A DNA stretch of 64,000 nt from Neorhizobium sp. UBA3556 (GTDB lineage: Bacteria > Pseudomonadota > Alphaproteobacteria > Rhizobiales > Rhizobiaceae). Under the pieces are notes generated by a model. It was not told the origin of the DNA. It saw nothing but the letters and a program-made list of their open reading frames with translations, and did no database searches. Positions within the stretch are counted from its first letter, which is position 1, and each line of letters begins with the position of its first letter. The stretch lies in NCBI GenBank assembly GCA_002376235.1, contig DFNX01000004.1, positions 1 through 64,000 of the forward strand. The letters run 5' to 3'. This document shows positions 37,901 through 45,581 of this stretch, piece by piece. The position numbers were made by a program, and so were the translations under genes.

Positions 37901-38125
37901 TCAGCCACCGCCAAGAAACAGCCGAAATCGGCAATCGACCTGGCGCAGGATTCGATCGATCAGCTGACCAAGTTCGTGCTGAAACTGCGAAGCGGCGATG
38001 CCGGCTTTGCCTCACGGCTGGTGCCGTTTGCGCAGGGTGATTTCGGTGGGGAATATGATCACCTCGCCCGGGTTGCCGAATGGTCTACGGCGGATGATGA
38101 CGGAGAGGGTGAAACCGATGAGTGA
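34928..38125 (+). CDS. addB: Double-strand break repair protein AddB
   Basis: The AddB subunit of the AddAB helicase-nuclease that resects DNA ends for RecA-dependent recombination. It is 1065 residues. The C-terminal RecB-type nuclease domain shows IIDYKTG near residue 920. A divergent inactive-helicase-like N-terminal region covers the rest, as in alphaproteobacterial AddB. I do not see the cysteine cluster that binds iron-sulphur in the Bacillus protein. It starts three bases after murU and overlaps addA by eight bases. A parS-like 16-mer lies in its coding sequence. Confidence 0.95.
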   Translation: MSAERRIFSIPSGVPFLKTLAAALCDGRLNADFRYDPTDPLSLADVTIFVPTRRSARVLRSEFVDLLGGRAAILPVIRPLGETDDDSGFFDLVAPEEMDMELPIGGTSRLLELGRLILAWRNQLPKIVLDVHSESPLVAPASPADAIWLARALAELLDAIETEERDWTDLENLQTGEHALWWQLTAEFLKIASAFWPLRLEELKRSSPAKHRAAILRSEARRIGEREHKGPVIVAGSTGSVPAAAELIAAISRLPNGTVVLPGLDISMPDDQWATVEEETFDGKPDPASRSHSQFGLSKLLKKIGAVRDDVGIIGEVPGDLVFRAAAISQALVPAKATDRWSEWRDDADIEALGAAFADVSLIEAANEREEAVAIAIALRLALQKPGRNGNAAQAALITPDRALGRRVTAELARFGILADDSAGSALSGTPQGTLTQLLLEAALRPGDPVAIVGLMKHPLMRLGLPVTGLKTAIDALEVLALRGGVGEMDISTLEPLFETQLAAHAEDRHTPHWINSLPEDAVEMARDVARRITQAVEPLVSSFVHRRADGRGLTAKLPLSEWASRTGKALEAIAIDERGDLAALWSGEAGEQLSGLLAEVMETDGQIDADGPQWIDIVMALTTGGAVKPRSLAHPRVFIFGTLEARLQSVDTMILGGLNEGSWPGQTVNNPFLSRSMKTDMGLEPPERRIGQLAHDFEMACGTRNLIFSRSLRQGATPTVASRWLQRLLALGGKAFADGLKARGEDFRHWASLIDAGEDQKPAKRPAPRPPAELQPVKYSFSEVGRLRRDPYSVYARRILKLDPLSPFNEDPGASQRGTLYHAIIDRYTREGHKPGSNVSRESMMRITQELFDAEQLPPHIDRVWRPRFVEVAKAFLDWEEKRAPEVRSTVTEAGAGFEVETAGIRVTGIADRIDLMRSGTADIIDYKTGLSPSVSQARALLDPQLALEAAALQAGAFKAMGVQQPGDLLYVRLRPGDRFRSERVNNEGSSATAKKQPKSAIDLAQDSIDQLTKFVLKLRSGDAGFASRLVPFAQGDFGGEYDHLARVAEWSTADDDGEGETDE
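37444..37459. promoter_or_regulatory. parS-like site inside addB
   Basis: TGTTTCACGTGAATCC matches the ParB consensus at 14 of 16 positions and is identical to the site at 42096-42111. It lies in coding sequence, about 26 kb from the likely origin. Its conservation as an exact 16-mer in two places argues against chance. Confidence 0.55.
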
Positions 38126-41100
38126 GATCCTCACCGACGATCTGCAGAAAGGCGATGATCTGCCGACCGGCGACGAGCCGAAACAGTGGATCGACTGGAC
38201 GACAGTGCAGCAATCGCGCGCTTCGGATCCGGCAAGTTCGGCCTGGGTTTCGGCCAATGCCGGTTCCGGCAAGACGCATGTTCTGACCCAGCGGGTGATC
38301 AGGCTGCTGTTGGCCGGTTGCCGCCCCTCCTCCATTCTGTGCCTCACCTACACCAAGGCTGCAGCATCGGAAATGTCGAACCGGGTATTTCAGCGGCTCT
38401 CCGAATGGACGGTGCTTTCCGATGAGGAGTTGCGCAAGCGGATAACCGGCATCGAAGGTCATGAGCCGGATTCCGCCAAGCTGGCCGAGGCGCGCCGGCT
38501 GTTTGCCAAGGCGCTGGAGACGCCGGGCGGGCTGAAGATCCAGACGATCCACGCCTTCTGTGAAGCGCTGCTGCACCAGTTTCCGCTGGAGGCGAATGTC
38601 GCTGGGCATTTTTCCGTGCTCGACGAACGGGCGGCTTCCGCGCTTCTGGCGGAGGCACGACGTTCGCTTCTGACTGCCACCTCTGCCGAGGACGATGCTG
38701 CTCTGGCGGAAGCTTTTGCGCATGTGCTCGATCTCGGTGACGAGTTCGGACTGGAAGCCCTGCTTTCCGACATCGTGGCAAACCGCACGGCGATCCGGCG
38801 TTTCACGGCGAATGCAGAGCGCCATGATGGGATCGGACCTGAACTGAAACGGATGCTGGGGCTTGATGCAGGTGATACGGAAGAGAGTATCGCTGCGAGC
38901 TATTGGCCGCTTCCGGGTCTTTCCGGCCTCACGCTCGATCTTTACCTGTCGCTGGCCGATCAGAGCGGCGGGGCCAAGGTGACGGATGTCGCCTATGGCC
39001 TGCGGGTGGTGATGAAGGAGCCGGATGCGTTCAAGCGCGCCGACTATCTCGAATCGATCTTTTTGACCGCCAAGGGCACGGTGAAGGCCGACAGTTCGCT
39101 GGTTGCCAAGGCAATGCTGAAGCCGGCGCCGGAGCTGGCGGCGGCAATCGATGCGGCGCGCAACCATGTGTTTGCCTGCCGTGACCGGTTGCGACTGATC
39201 CGGATGTTTTCGGCGACCAGGGCGGCACTGACCCTGGCAGCGCGATTGACCGAGGATTACGAGGAGCTGAAAAGACGCCGCAGCCTGCTCGACTTCGAGG
39301 ACCTGATTGCGCGAACCGCCGATCTTCTGACCCGTGATGGCGTCGGGGCCTGGGTGCATTACAAGCTTGACCAAGGCATCGATCATATCCTCGTCGACGA
39401 GGCGCAGGATACCAGTCCGATCCAGTGGACGGTGATCAAGTCGCTGGCGGAGGATTTCTATTCCGGCACGAGCGCCCGTGAAACGCTGCGGACGATCTTT
39501 GCCGTGGGCGACGAAAAACAGTCGATCTACTCGTTCCAGGGTGCACGGCCCGAACGGTTTGCCGAGGAGCGCAGCGCCACGCAGAAGCAGGTGAGTGGCA
39601 GCGGCCAGCCGTTTCACGCAATCCGCCTGCCGCTCTCCTTCCGGTCCACGGCAGATGTTCTCTCCGCTGTCGACCAGGTGTTTTCTCTGGAAGAGAACGC
39701 CAAGGGGCTTTCCGCGATCGGAGATGCGGTGCAGCATCGGTCAAACCGCATGGGTCATGCCGGTGCGGTCGATCTGTGGGATGTGGTCGCGCCGGAAGTG
39801 TCCGAGCAGGAAGAGGACTGGACAGCGCCCTTCGATTCGACGCCGGACAAGGCACCGGCCGCCATTCTGGCAGCAAGGATCGCCGACCGGATCGGCGAGA
39901 TGATCGGCCGTGAAACGGTGATCGATAAGGGCGTGGAACGCCCGATCGAGCCGGGTGATATTCTGGTTCTGGTGCGCAAGCGCGACGCCTTCGTCAATGC
40001 GCTGACGCGGGCGTTGAAGCGCCGTGACAACATTCCGGTGGCAGGGGCCGACCGGCTGCGGCTGACCAGCCATATCGCGGTTCAGGATCTGCTCGCGCTC
40101 GGACGTTTCATGCTGTTGCCGCAGGATGATCTTTCGCTGGCGGCTTTGCTCAAGAGTCCCCTATTCGATCTCTCCGAAGAGGATGTTTTCGAGATTGCGG
40201 CGTTGCGGGCGGAAAATACCAGTGCCTGGATGCGGCTTCTCGCGCTTGCCGAGGAACAGCCGCTGCGGTTCCGCGATGCTGCTGAACGGCTGCAGCATCT
40301 GCTTGCGCTCTCCCGGCTGCTGAGCCCACATGATCTTTATGCGCGGATCCTCGGGCAATATGGTGGCCGGCGAAAATTTCTCGGGCGGCTCGGCACGGAG
40401 GCCGGCGATATTCTCGACGAGTTCCTGACCTTTGCGCTGGACCATGAAACATCCGGCCTGCCCGGGCTGCAGGCTTTCGTTTCGACGCTGGAGCTGGAAA
40501 GTCCCGAAGTGAAACGCGAGCAGGATGGCGGGCGCAACGAGGTGCGGATCATGACCGTGCATGCCTCCAAGGGGCTCGAGGCGCCTGTCGTGTTTCTGGT
40601 CGACAGCAATTCGAAATCCTTCATCTCCTCGCATGTGCCGAAATTCCGGTTTCTGAAAACGGCGAAGGGTGATGTGCCGGCATGGCTGTCGGGCAAGACG
40701 CTTTCGAACGCGCTGACCGGTGCGGACGAGGAGCGGCTGAAGACGCTTTCCGAAGAGGAGTATCGGCGGCTGCTTTATGTCGGCATGACACGCGCGGCCG
40801 ACCGGCTGATCGTCTGCGGCTATCGCGGTGTGCGCGACAATCCGGACAGCTGGCAGGCGATGATTTCGCGGGCGCTCTCGCTCGACGAACAGCATTGCAG
40901 CGCCGCCACGTTCAGCGGGCCCGATGGCGAATGGAGCGGTTTGAAATGGCGGCTGCCGGTTACCGGTGGCGCTGTTGAGCAGGCTGAGCGTGAAGAGTAT
41001 AAGGCGGCGGAAAGGCCGGGCCTGCCGGGTGACCTGTCACGTCCCCTGCCCCCGCAGAAGATATTGCCGCGACCGCTCAGCCCATCGGGTGCCGGCGTGA

Positions 41101-41690
41101 TGATCGATGACGATGCGGATGACCTGATCGTCACCTCTCCCCTGTTCGGCGACAAGGCAACGGCAAGCCTTGCGCTGCAGAAGGGCAAGCTGGTTCACCG
41201 CATGCTGCAGATGCTGACGGAGTTTTCCGATGGCGAACGTGAAGCGGCCGCGTATCGTTATGCCGAGCGGGCTGCACGCTTCTGGCCGAAGGCCGAGCGG
41301 GAAAAGCTGGTCGACAGTGTCATGTCAGTGCTTTCACACTCCGGCCTTACGCCGGTATTTTCTGCCCGCAGCCAGGCGGAAGTGTCGATCATGGGAACGC
41401 TTCATCTGGAGGGTCAGGACTATGCGATCTCTGGTCGGATAGACCGGTTGGTGGAGATGGACGACCGAGTGATCATTCTCGACTACAAGACCAACCGCAA
41501 ACCGCCTGCCGAAGTTGAGGCCGTGCCGCTGACGCATCGGGCGCAGCTCGCCATCTATAGCGAGATTTTGAAGCCGCTTTATCCCGGCAAGGAGATCGAC
41601 TGTGTGCTGGTCTATACCGAGACGGCAACAGTCATGACATTACCTGTCGAGCTGATGTCGCGCTCGCTTGCGGAGCTCAAGACAAAGTGA
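38118..41690 (+). CDS. addA: Double-strand break repair helicase AddA
   Basis: A UvrD-type helicase with a C-terminal nuclease, 1190 residues, partner of AddB. Walker A ANAGSGKTHV is near residue 51, the DExx motif ILVDEAQDT near residue 425, and the motif V/VI region MTVHASKGLE near residue 812. The nuclease motif IILDYKTNR is near residue 1120. The frame is open 120 bases further upstream, but ATG 38118 has GGAGAGG nine bases upstream. It overlaps addB by eight bases, so the two subunits are translationally coupled. Confidence 0.96.
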   Translation: MSEILTDDLQKGDDLPTGDEPKQWIDWTTVQQSRASDPASSAWVSANAGSGKTHVLTQRVIRLLLAGCRPSSILCLTYTKAAASEMSNRVFQRLSEWTVLSDEELRKRITGIEGHEPDSAKLAEARRLFAKALETPGGLKIQTIHAFCEALLHQFPLEANVAGHFSVLDERAASALLAEARRSLLTATSAEDDAALAEAFAHVLDLGDEFGLEALLSDIVANRTAIRRFTANAERHDGIGPELKRMLGLDAGDTEESIAASYWPLPGLSGLTLDLYLSLADQSGGAKVTDVAYGLRVVMKEPDAFKRADYLESIFLTAKGTVKADSSLVAKAMLKPAPELAAAIDAARNHVFACRDRLRLIRMFSATRAALTLAARLTEDYEELKRRRSLLDFEDLIARTADLLTRDGVGAWVHYKLDQGIDHILVDEAQDTSPIQWTVIKSLAEDFYSGTSARETLRTIFAVGDEKQSIYSFQGARPERFAEERSATQKQVSGSGQPFHAIRLPLSFRSTADVLSAVDQVFSLEENAKGLSAIGDAVQHRSNRMGHAGAVDLWDVVAPEVSEQEEDWTAPFDSTPDKAPAAILAARIADRIGEMIGRETVIDKGVERPIEPGDILVLVRKRDAFVNALTRALKRRDNIPVAGADRLRLTSHIAVQDLLALGRFMLLPQDDLSLAALLKSPLFDLSEEDVFEIAALRAENTSAWMRLLALAEEQPLRFRDAAERLQHLLALSRLLSPHDLYARILGQYGGRRKFLGRLGTEAGDILDEFLTFALDHETSGLPGLQAFVSTLELESPEVKREQDGGRNEVRIMTVHASKGLEAPVVFLVDSNSKSFISSHVPKFRFLKTAKGDVPAWLSGKTLSNALTGADEERLKTLSEEEYRRLLYVGMTRAADRLIVCGYRGVRDNPDSWQAMISRALSLDEQHCSAATFSGPDGEWSGLKWRLPVTGGAVEQAEREEYKAAERPGLPGDLSRPLPPQKILPRPLSPSGAGVMIDDDADDLIVTSPLFGDKATASLALQKGKLVHRMLQMLTEFSDGEREAAAYRYAERAARFWPKAEREKLVDSVMSVLSHSGLTPVFSARSQAEVSIMGTLHLEGQDYAISGRIDRLVEMDDRVIILDYKTNRKPPAEVEAVPLTHRAQLAIYSEILKPLYPGKEIDCVLVYTETATVMTLPVELMSRSLAELKTK

Positions 41691-41762
41691 CATGACGGAC
41701 ATTGAAAATGATCAATGCCGATCTCACATGTGCAGCAACGAAGAATCGTGAAGGAGAGCCCT

Positions 41763-42083
41763 ATGGCTACCGTTAAGGTCGATACCAACAATTTTCAGGA
41801 AGAAGTTCTGAACTCCGCCGAGCCGGTCGTCGTGGACTTCTGGGCTGAATGGTGCGGCCCGTGCAAGATGATCGCTCCGAGCCTTGAAGAGATCGCAACC
41901 GAGCTTTCCGGCAAGGTGAAGGTCGCCAAGCTGAATATCGACGAAAACCCGGAACTGGCTGCCCAGTTCGGCGTCCGCTCGATTCCGACGCTTGCCATGT
42001 TCAAGGGCGGCGAAGTGGCCGACATCAAGGTTGGCGCCGCTCCGAAGACTGCGCTTGCCGCCTGGATTTCCGGCGCTGCATAA
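41763..42083 (+). CDS. trxA: Thioredoxin 1
   Basis: A 106-residue thioredoxin with the active site WCGPCK at about residue 30 and the cis-proline loop SIPTLAMF. It is a general cytosolic disulphide reductant. AAGGAG precedes the ATG. It is the last gene of the plus-strand series that begins with divL and is followed by a strong terminator. A shorter hairpin at 42082-42099 overlaps the parS-like site. Confidence 0.97.
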   Translation: MATVKVDTNNFQEEVLNSAEPVVVDFWAEWCGPCKMIAPSLEEIATELSGKVKVAKLNIDENPELAAQFGVRSIPTLAMFKGGEVADIKVGAAPKTALAAWISGAA

Positions 42084-42095
42084 CACTTAAGAAAG

Positions 42096-42111
42096 TGTTT
42101 CACGTGAATCC
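42096..42111. promoter_or_regulatory. parS-like site after trxA
   Basis: TGTTTCACGTGAATCC is identical to the site at 37444-37459 and matches the ParB consensus at 14 of 16 positions. It lies between the trxA stop and the terminator. Confidence 0.55.
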
Positions 42112-42144
42112 AAGCCCGGCTGGTTCTCCAGTCGGGTTTTTGTT
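42112..42144 (+). terminator. Rho-independent terminator of trxA
   Basis: A 12-bp stem (AAGCCCGGCTGG and CCAGTCGGGTTT, with two G-U pairs) closes on a four-base loop and runs into a T-rich tract. It lies about 30 bases past the trxA stop. Confidence 0.85.
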
Positions 42145-42202
42145 TGTCTGGATGCGGTTATTCTAACGGCAGATGCCTCCCTTGGTGCTTGAGCGTCTTG
42201 AT

Positions 42203-42221
42203 CCTCGGGTTTAACCCGAGG
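42203..42221. repeat. Short palindrome of the CCTCGGG intergenic type
   Basis: The arms CCTCGGGT and ACCCGAGG are perfect around TTA. Palindromes of this form are widespread in intergenic DNA of rhizobia and other alphaproteobacteria. Confidence 0.6.
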
Positions 42222-42703
42222 ACGAGGACGGCCGAGATACGTCGAATGCCTCGAATTGAATTTTTATAATGATACTCGGCGTGGCAACTCCAGTCCGTCT
42301 GCGGCGATCCGGACCTATGCTCTTGCGAGCTGCCAGACCAGTATGTGTGCGACATACGCACGTCCCTTGCGATCAGGAGAGGCAGGGGACGATCTCGAAC
42401 CTCACTACAATCATTTCAACCTCTTATCCAATTTTCCATCCCGCTCTCCCGACCCATGCCTACAATCCCCTCGCCTCCATCGCCGGGGTGTTTCGCGAGA
42501 CGTTCGCGGGCAGGTGGGGGCCGGCGCTTTCGTCTGACCCGTAACGTGCGGCAAGGGCGGAAGGGGTAAAACGCATGGGAAAGGGCAACCTTCTACCTAT
42601 CAAGCCTCCCCCCAGCAGCCATGCCGGGTTCGGTTGAGCCGTCCAAGCAGTAGAGAAATCCGCTGTGCAGCGAGGCGAGAAGATCACCCGTAGGGACCGG
42701 AAG

Positions 42704-42789
42704 TCCCGAGAGAACGCCGAAGGCCACGCATATGCGGAGCCACATTTTTATATTCCAAAGAGGTCCGCATATGCGTGCGCTTCTCGGGA
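42704..42789. repeat. Nested inverted repeat
   Basis: Outer arms TCCCGAGA and TCTCGGGA (8 bp) enclose inner arms CACGCATATGCGGA and TCCGCATATGCGTG (14 bp perfect) with a 25-base AT-rich loop. Each inner arm carries the self-complementary GCATATGC. On the plus strand a T5 run follows at 42794-42798. It could be the end of an untranslated RNA, a long-stem terminator or a mobile repeat. Confidence 0.65.
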
Positions 42790-42866
42790 ATGCTTTTTGA
42801 CAACCACGGCGGGAGACTGCGCGGGGGTGGATTGACGTGTTTAGAATGCTGCGGCCGCCTCTGCCC

Positions 42867-43018
42867 CTCATCCGCCTGTCGACACCTTCTCCCCGCGCGC
42901 GGGGCGAAGGGGACTCGTGGACCGGTTTGCCCCAATCTTCAGCTATGGGCGGGGCACGTCACCTCGCCCCGTTTACGGGGAGAGGTGGAGCGCAGCTTGC
43001 TGCGCTCTGGGTGAGAGG
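42867..43018. repeat. Rhizobial extragenic inverted repeats (CCCCTCATCCG type)
   Basis: CCCCTCATCCG with CACCTTCTCCCCG-CGCG-CGGGGCGAAGGGG, then CACCTCGCCCCG-TTTA-CGGGGAGAGGTG and a GAGCGCAGC-TTGCTGCGCTC palindrome. This composite is the style of repetitive extragenic sequence common in rhizobial chromosomes. Confidence 0.7.
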
Positions 43019-43046
43019 CAAAAGCTGCGGGTACGGTCGCGGCGTA

Positions 43047-44399
43047 TCACCTCGGCGGGGTGCCGTTGTCCGCCAGCACGTTACCGGCAAAATAGAGAGA
43101 GCCGCCGATGAGGATACGCGGTGGCGGGCGATCGGGAATCTGGCGGAGGGTGATTTCCTGCAGGGCTTCGGCGACCGAAGCTGACGGTTCGGCGACCAAG
43201 CCTGCGTCGAAAGCGGAATGGGCGAGCACCACGGGATCAAGCCCGGCTTCGCTATCGCGGATGCGAACGGTAAAGACATGTTCCGCCAGATCGGCAAAGG
43301 CACGGAAATAACCGACCGGGTCCTTGGTGTTGATCATGCCGGTGATAAGATAAAGTGGGCGCGGCTGGCGTTCCTCGAAAGCTGCGATCGCTTCGGCGAT
43401 GACTTCACCGCCGGCGGGATTATGTCCGCCATCAAGCCAAATCTCGGCACCCTTGGGCGCGAATTCCAGGAGCTTGCCCTCGGTGATCCGCTGCAGGCGA
43501 GCCGGCCATTCGACGCTCACCATCGCCTTTTCCATCATTTGGTCGGTGACGGTGAAACCGGCTGCCTTGACGGCGCGGATGGCGGCGGCGGCGTTGGCAT
43601 ATTGATGGCGGCCCGGCAGACGCGGCAAAGGCAGGTCTTGAAGACCATCCTCGTCCTGATAGATCAGGCGGCCAAATTCCTCATGGGCGGAGAAATCCTG
43701 GCCATAGACCGAGAGCGGACAGTCGAGACGATCTGCCGTGGAGATCAGAACTTCGCGGGCGGCCTCGAATTCCTGATGGCCGACGACGACCGGGCGCTTG
43801 CGTTTCATGATACCGGCCTTTTCGGCAGCGATCAATTCGACACGATCTCCGAGATAGGCCTGGTGATCGAGCGCAATCGGCATGATCACGGAGACTGCGG
43901 GATCGGTGATGACGTTTGTGCTATCGAAACGGCCGCCGAGTCCGACTTCCAGAATGACCGCATCGGCCGGCTTCTCAGCAAACAGGAGGAAGCCGACAGC
44001 GGTCAACATTTCGAAGACGGTGATCATCTCGCCGCCATTGGCCGCAGCCACGCGACGAACGGCCTCGGCAAGATCTGGATCGGAGACGAGTTCGCCGCGA
44101 CCGCCCTTTACACCAATGCGATAGCGTTCATGCCAGCGCACGAGATGCGGAGATGTGTCGACATGGACGGAATAACCGCCCGCTTCCAGCAGAGCGCGGC
44201 AGAAGGCGGTGCAGGAGCCCTTGCCATTGGTGCCAGCGACATGAATGACCGGCGGCATTTTGAGATGGGGATTGCCGAGTGCCTCCAGAAGCCGCGTGAC
44301 GCGGTCGAGCGATAGATCGAACCCCTTCGGATGAAGAGCTAGGAGTTTTTCGATTTCCTGTTCGGCCTCGCTTGAAACGGGCTGGTTCATGATGGACAT
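43047..44399 (-). CDS. folC: Bifunctional folylpolyglutamate/dihydrofolate synthase FolC
   Basis: Adds glutamate to dihydropteroate and to folates in the cytosol. It is 450 residues, with the Mur-ligase ATP loop HVAGTNGKGS near residue 54 and a later segment WLDGGHNPAGG near residue 320 that is typical of FolC. The frame is open to 44450. The ATG at 44399 has GGAG seven bases upstream and is preferred; ATG 44390 is possible. It is the last gene of the trpF-trpB-trpA-accD-folC series, the same arrangement as trpA-accD-folC in other rhizobia. Confidence 0.95.
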   Translation of the reverse strand: MSIMNQPVSSEAEQEIEKLLALHPKGFDLSLDRVTRLLEALGNPHLKMPPVIHVAGTNGKGSCTAFCRALLEAGGYSVHVDTSPHLVRWHERYRIGVKGGRGELVSDPDLAEAVRRVAAANGGEMITVFEMLTAVGFLLFAEKPADAVILEVGLGGRFDSTNVITDPAVSVIMPIALDHQAYLGDRVELIAAEKAGIMKRKRPVVVGHQEFEAAREVLISTADRLDCPLSVYGQDFSAHEEFGRLIYQDEDGLQDLPLPRLPGRHQYANAAAAIRAVKAAGFTVTDQMMEKAMVSVEWPARLQRITEGKLLEFAPKGAEIWLDGGHNPAGGEVIAEAIAAFEERQPRPLYLITGMINTKDPVGYFRAFADLAEHVFTVRIRDSEAGLDPVVLAHSAFDAGLVAEPSASVAEALQEITLRQIPDRPPPRILIGGSLYFAGNVLADNGTPPR

Positions 44400-44524
44400 C
44401 CCGCGACTCCGGCTGCTGTCTAAAATCAAAACGGTCCCGCCTTCAGTCAAAGGCGAAACCGGAGTTCTTGTCTATCTCACTGCAGCATCGGAAAACCGTT
44501 TTCAGCTCCGCCGCGCCCACACGA

Positions 44525-45433
44525 TCAGGCGGTGGTGCCAACCGGTTCCGGCTCCGGCTTGGGCGCTGGCAGCGCCTCCTGCACCGGCTGCTTCATCAGC
44601 ATGCGGATGATGCGAGCGAGCATCTCTGGGATATCGTGGCGGTTGACGACCATATCGACCATGCCGTGTTCCAGCAGGTATTCGGAGGTCTGGAAACCTT
44701 CCGGCAGCTTTTCGCGCAAGGTCTGTTCGATGACGCGCTTGCCGGCAAAGCCGATTTCCGCACCCGGCTCGGCAATATGGACATCGCCCAGCATCGCATA
44801 AGATGCGGTGACGCCGCCGGTGGTCGGGTTGGTCAGTACGCAGATGTAAGGAAGGCCGGCTTCTTTCAGCATATCGACGGCAACCGTGGTGCGCGGCAGC
44901 TGCATGAGTGACAGGATGCCTTCCTGCATGCGGGCACCGCCCGAGGCCGGGAAGATGATCAGGGCGCATTTTTCCTTCAGCGCACGCTCTGCTGCCTTCA
45001 CGATCGCCTCGCCGGCCGCCATGCCGAGCGAACCGCCGATGAAGTTGAACTCGTGAACGACGGCAACGAGCTTGACGCCCTGGACGGTGCCGAGGCCCGA
45101 CAGGATCGTGTCTTCCTGCTCGGTCTTCAGGCGGCTATCCTTGAGACGGTCGGCATATTTCTTCGAATCGCGAAACTTCAGCGGATCCTGTGCGACCTTG
45201 GGCTGCGGCAGGGCTTCATATTCGCCACCATCAAACAGGTCCCTGAGGCGCGCCTTGGCCGGCATTTTCATGTGGAAGCCGGACGCGGGAATGACCCACT
45301 TGTTCTCTTCTAGGTCCTTGTGGAAGACCATTTCGCCGGTTTCAGGGCACTTGATCCAGAGGTTTTCCGGAACTTCGCGACGACCCAGCATGGAATTGAT
45401 GCGCGGTCGAACGTAATTGGTGATCCAGTTCAC
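44525..45433 (-). CDS. accD: Acetyl-CoA carboxylase carboxyltransferase subunit beta
   Basis: The beta subunit of acetyl-CoA carboxyltransferase, which with AccA makes malonyl-CoA for fatty acid synthesis. It is 302 residues, and the crotonase-type core has GGSLGMAAGEAIV and PASGGARMQEG. The N-terminal zinc ribbon is degraded: E. coli has four cysteines, whereas here only Cys29 remains (WIKCPETGE), and the second pair is replaced by IPASG. The gene starts with GTG at 45433, with GGAG nine bases upstream. It lies between trpA and folC. Confidence 0.96.
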   Translation of the reverse strand: MNWITNYVRPRINSMLGRREVPENLWIKCPETGEMVFHKDLEENKWVIPASGFHMKMPAKARLRDLFDGGEYEALPQPKVAQDPLKFRDSKKYADRLKDSRLKTEQEDTILSGLGTVQGVKLVAVVHEFNFIGGSLGMAAGEAIVKAAERALKEKCALIIFPASGGARMQEGILSLMQLPRTTVAVDMLKEAGLPYICVLTNPTTGGVTASYAMLGDVHIAEPGAEIGFAGKRVIEQTLREKLPEGFQTSEYLLEHGMVDMVVNRHDIPEMLARIIRMLMKQPVQEALPAPKPEPEPVGTTA

Positions 45434-45464
45434 GTGGGGGTACTCCGATAAAACAGTGTCAGGA

Positions 45465-45507
45465 CTGAAGCGTATCGCGATCCTTCAGATCGCGTGCCAC
45501 GCTTCAG
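45465..45507 (-). other. Hairpin between trpA and accD, proximal to accD
   Basis: Interrupted arms CTGAAGCGT + CGCGATC and GATCGCG + ACGCTTCAG form a 16-bp stem with an internal loop and a five-base apex. It lies in the 148-base gap before the accD start. It may govern differential expression of accD within the trp transcript. Confidence 0.5.
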
Positions 45508-45522
45508 GTCTTTAATTCTCAG

Positions 45523-45568
45523 ACATGCCTTGCTCTCGAAACCGGTGGCGACTTTCGAGAGGCATGCC
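45523..45568 (-). terminator. Hairpin downstream of trpA
   Basis: Arms CATGCCT + CTCTCGAAA and TTTCGAGAG + GCATG form a stem of about 15 bp, with a two-base bulge, starting 14 bases after the trpA stop. No T-run follows on the minus strand, so it is a weak or conditional terminator at best. Confidence 0.45.
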
Positions 45569-45581
45569 CTATGTGGGCCAG

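Larger units (their letters stand above)
42145..43046. other. Repeat-rich spacer between trxA and folC, no convincing gene
   Basis: About 900 bases between two convergent genes. Short frames exist on both strands (for example the minus frame at 42593-42871), but none looks like a known protein or has a clear ribosome binding site. The segment contains the CCTCGGGT-TTA-ACCCGAGG palindrome (42203-42221), a nested inverted repeat (42704-42789) and rhizobial inverted-repeat sequence (42867-43018). The middle part, 42380-42700, is not explained. Confidence 0.6.

Noticed and set aside
38085..39737. A 550-codon frame antisense to addA
   Set aside because: Shadow of the addA helicase frame.
42593..42871. 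A 92-codon minus-strand frame in the trxA-folC spacer
   Set aside because: No ribosome binding site, overlaps the nested inverted repeat and competes with equally long frames; kept only as part of the unexplained spacer.
45428..45437. CACGTG at the accD start as a further parS-like site
   Set aside because: The flanks (GTTCACGTGGGG) do not match the consensus, and the bases are the GTG start codon context of accD.
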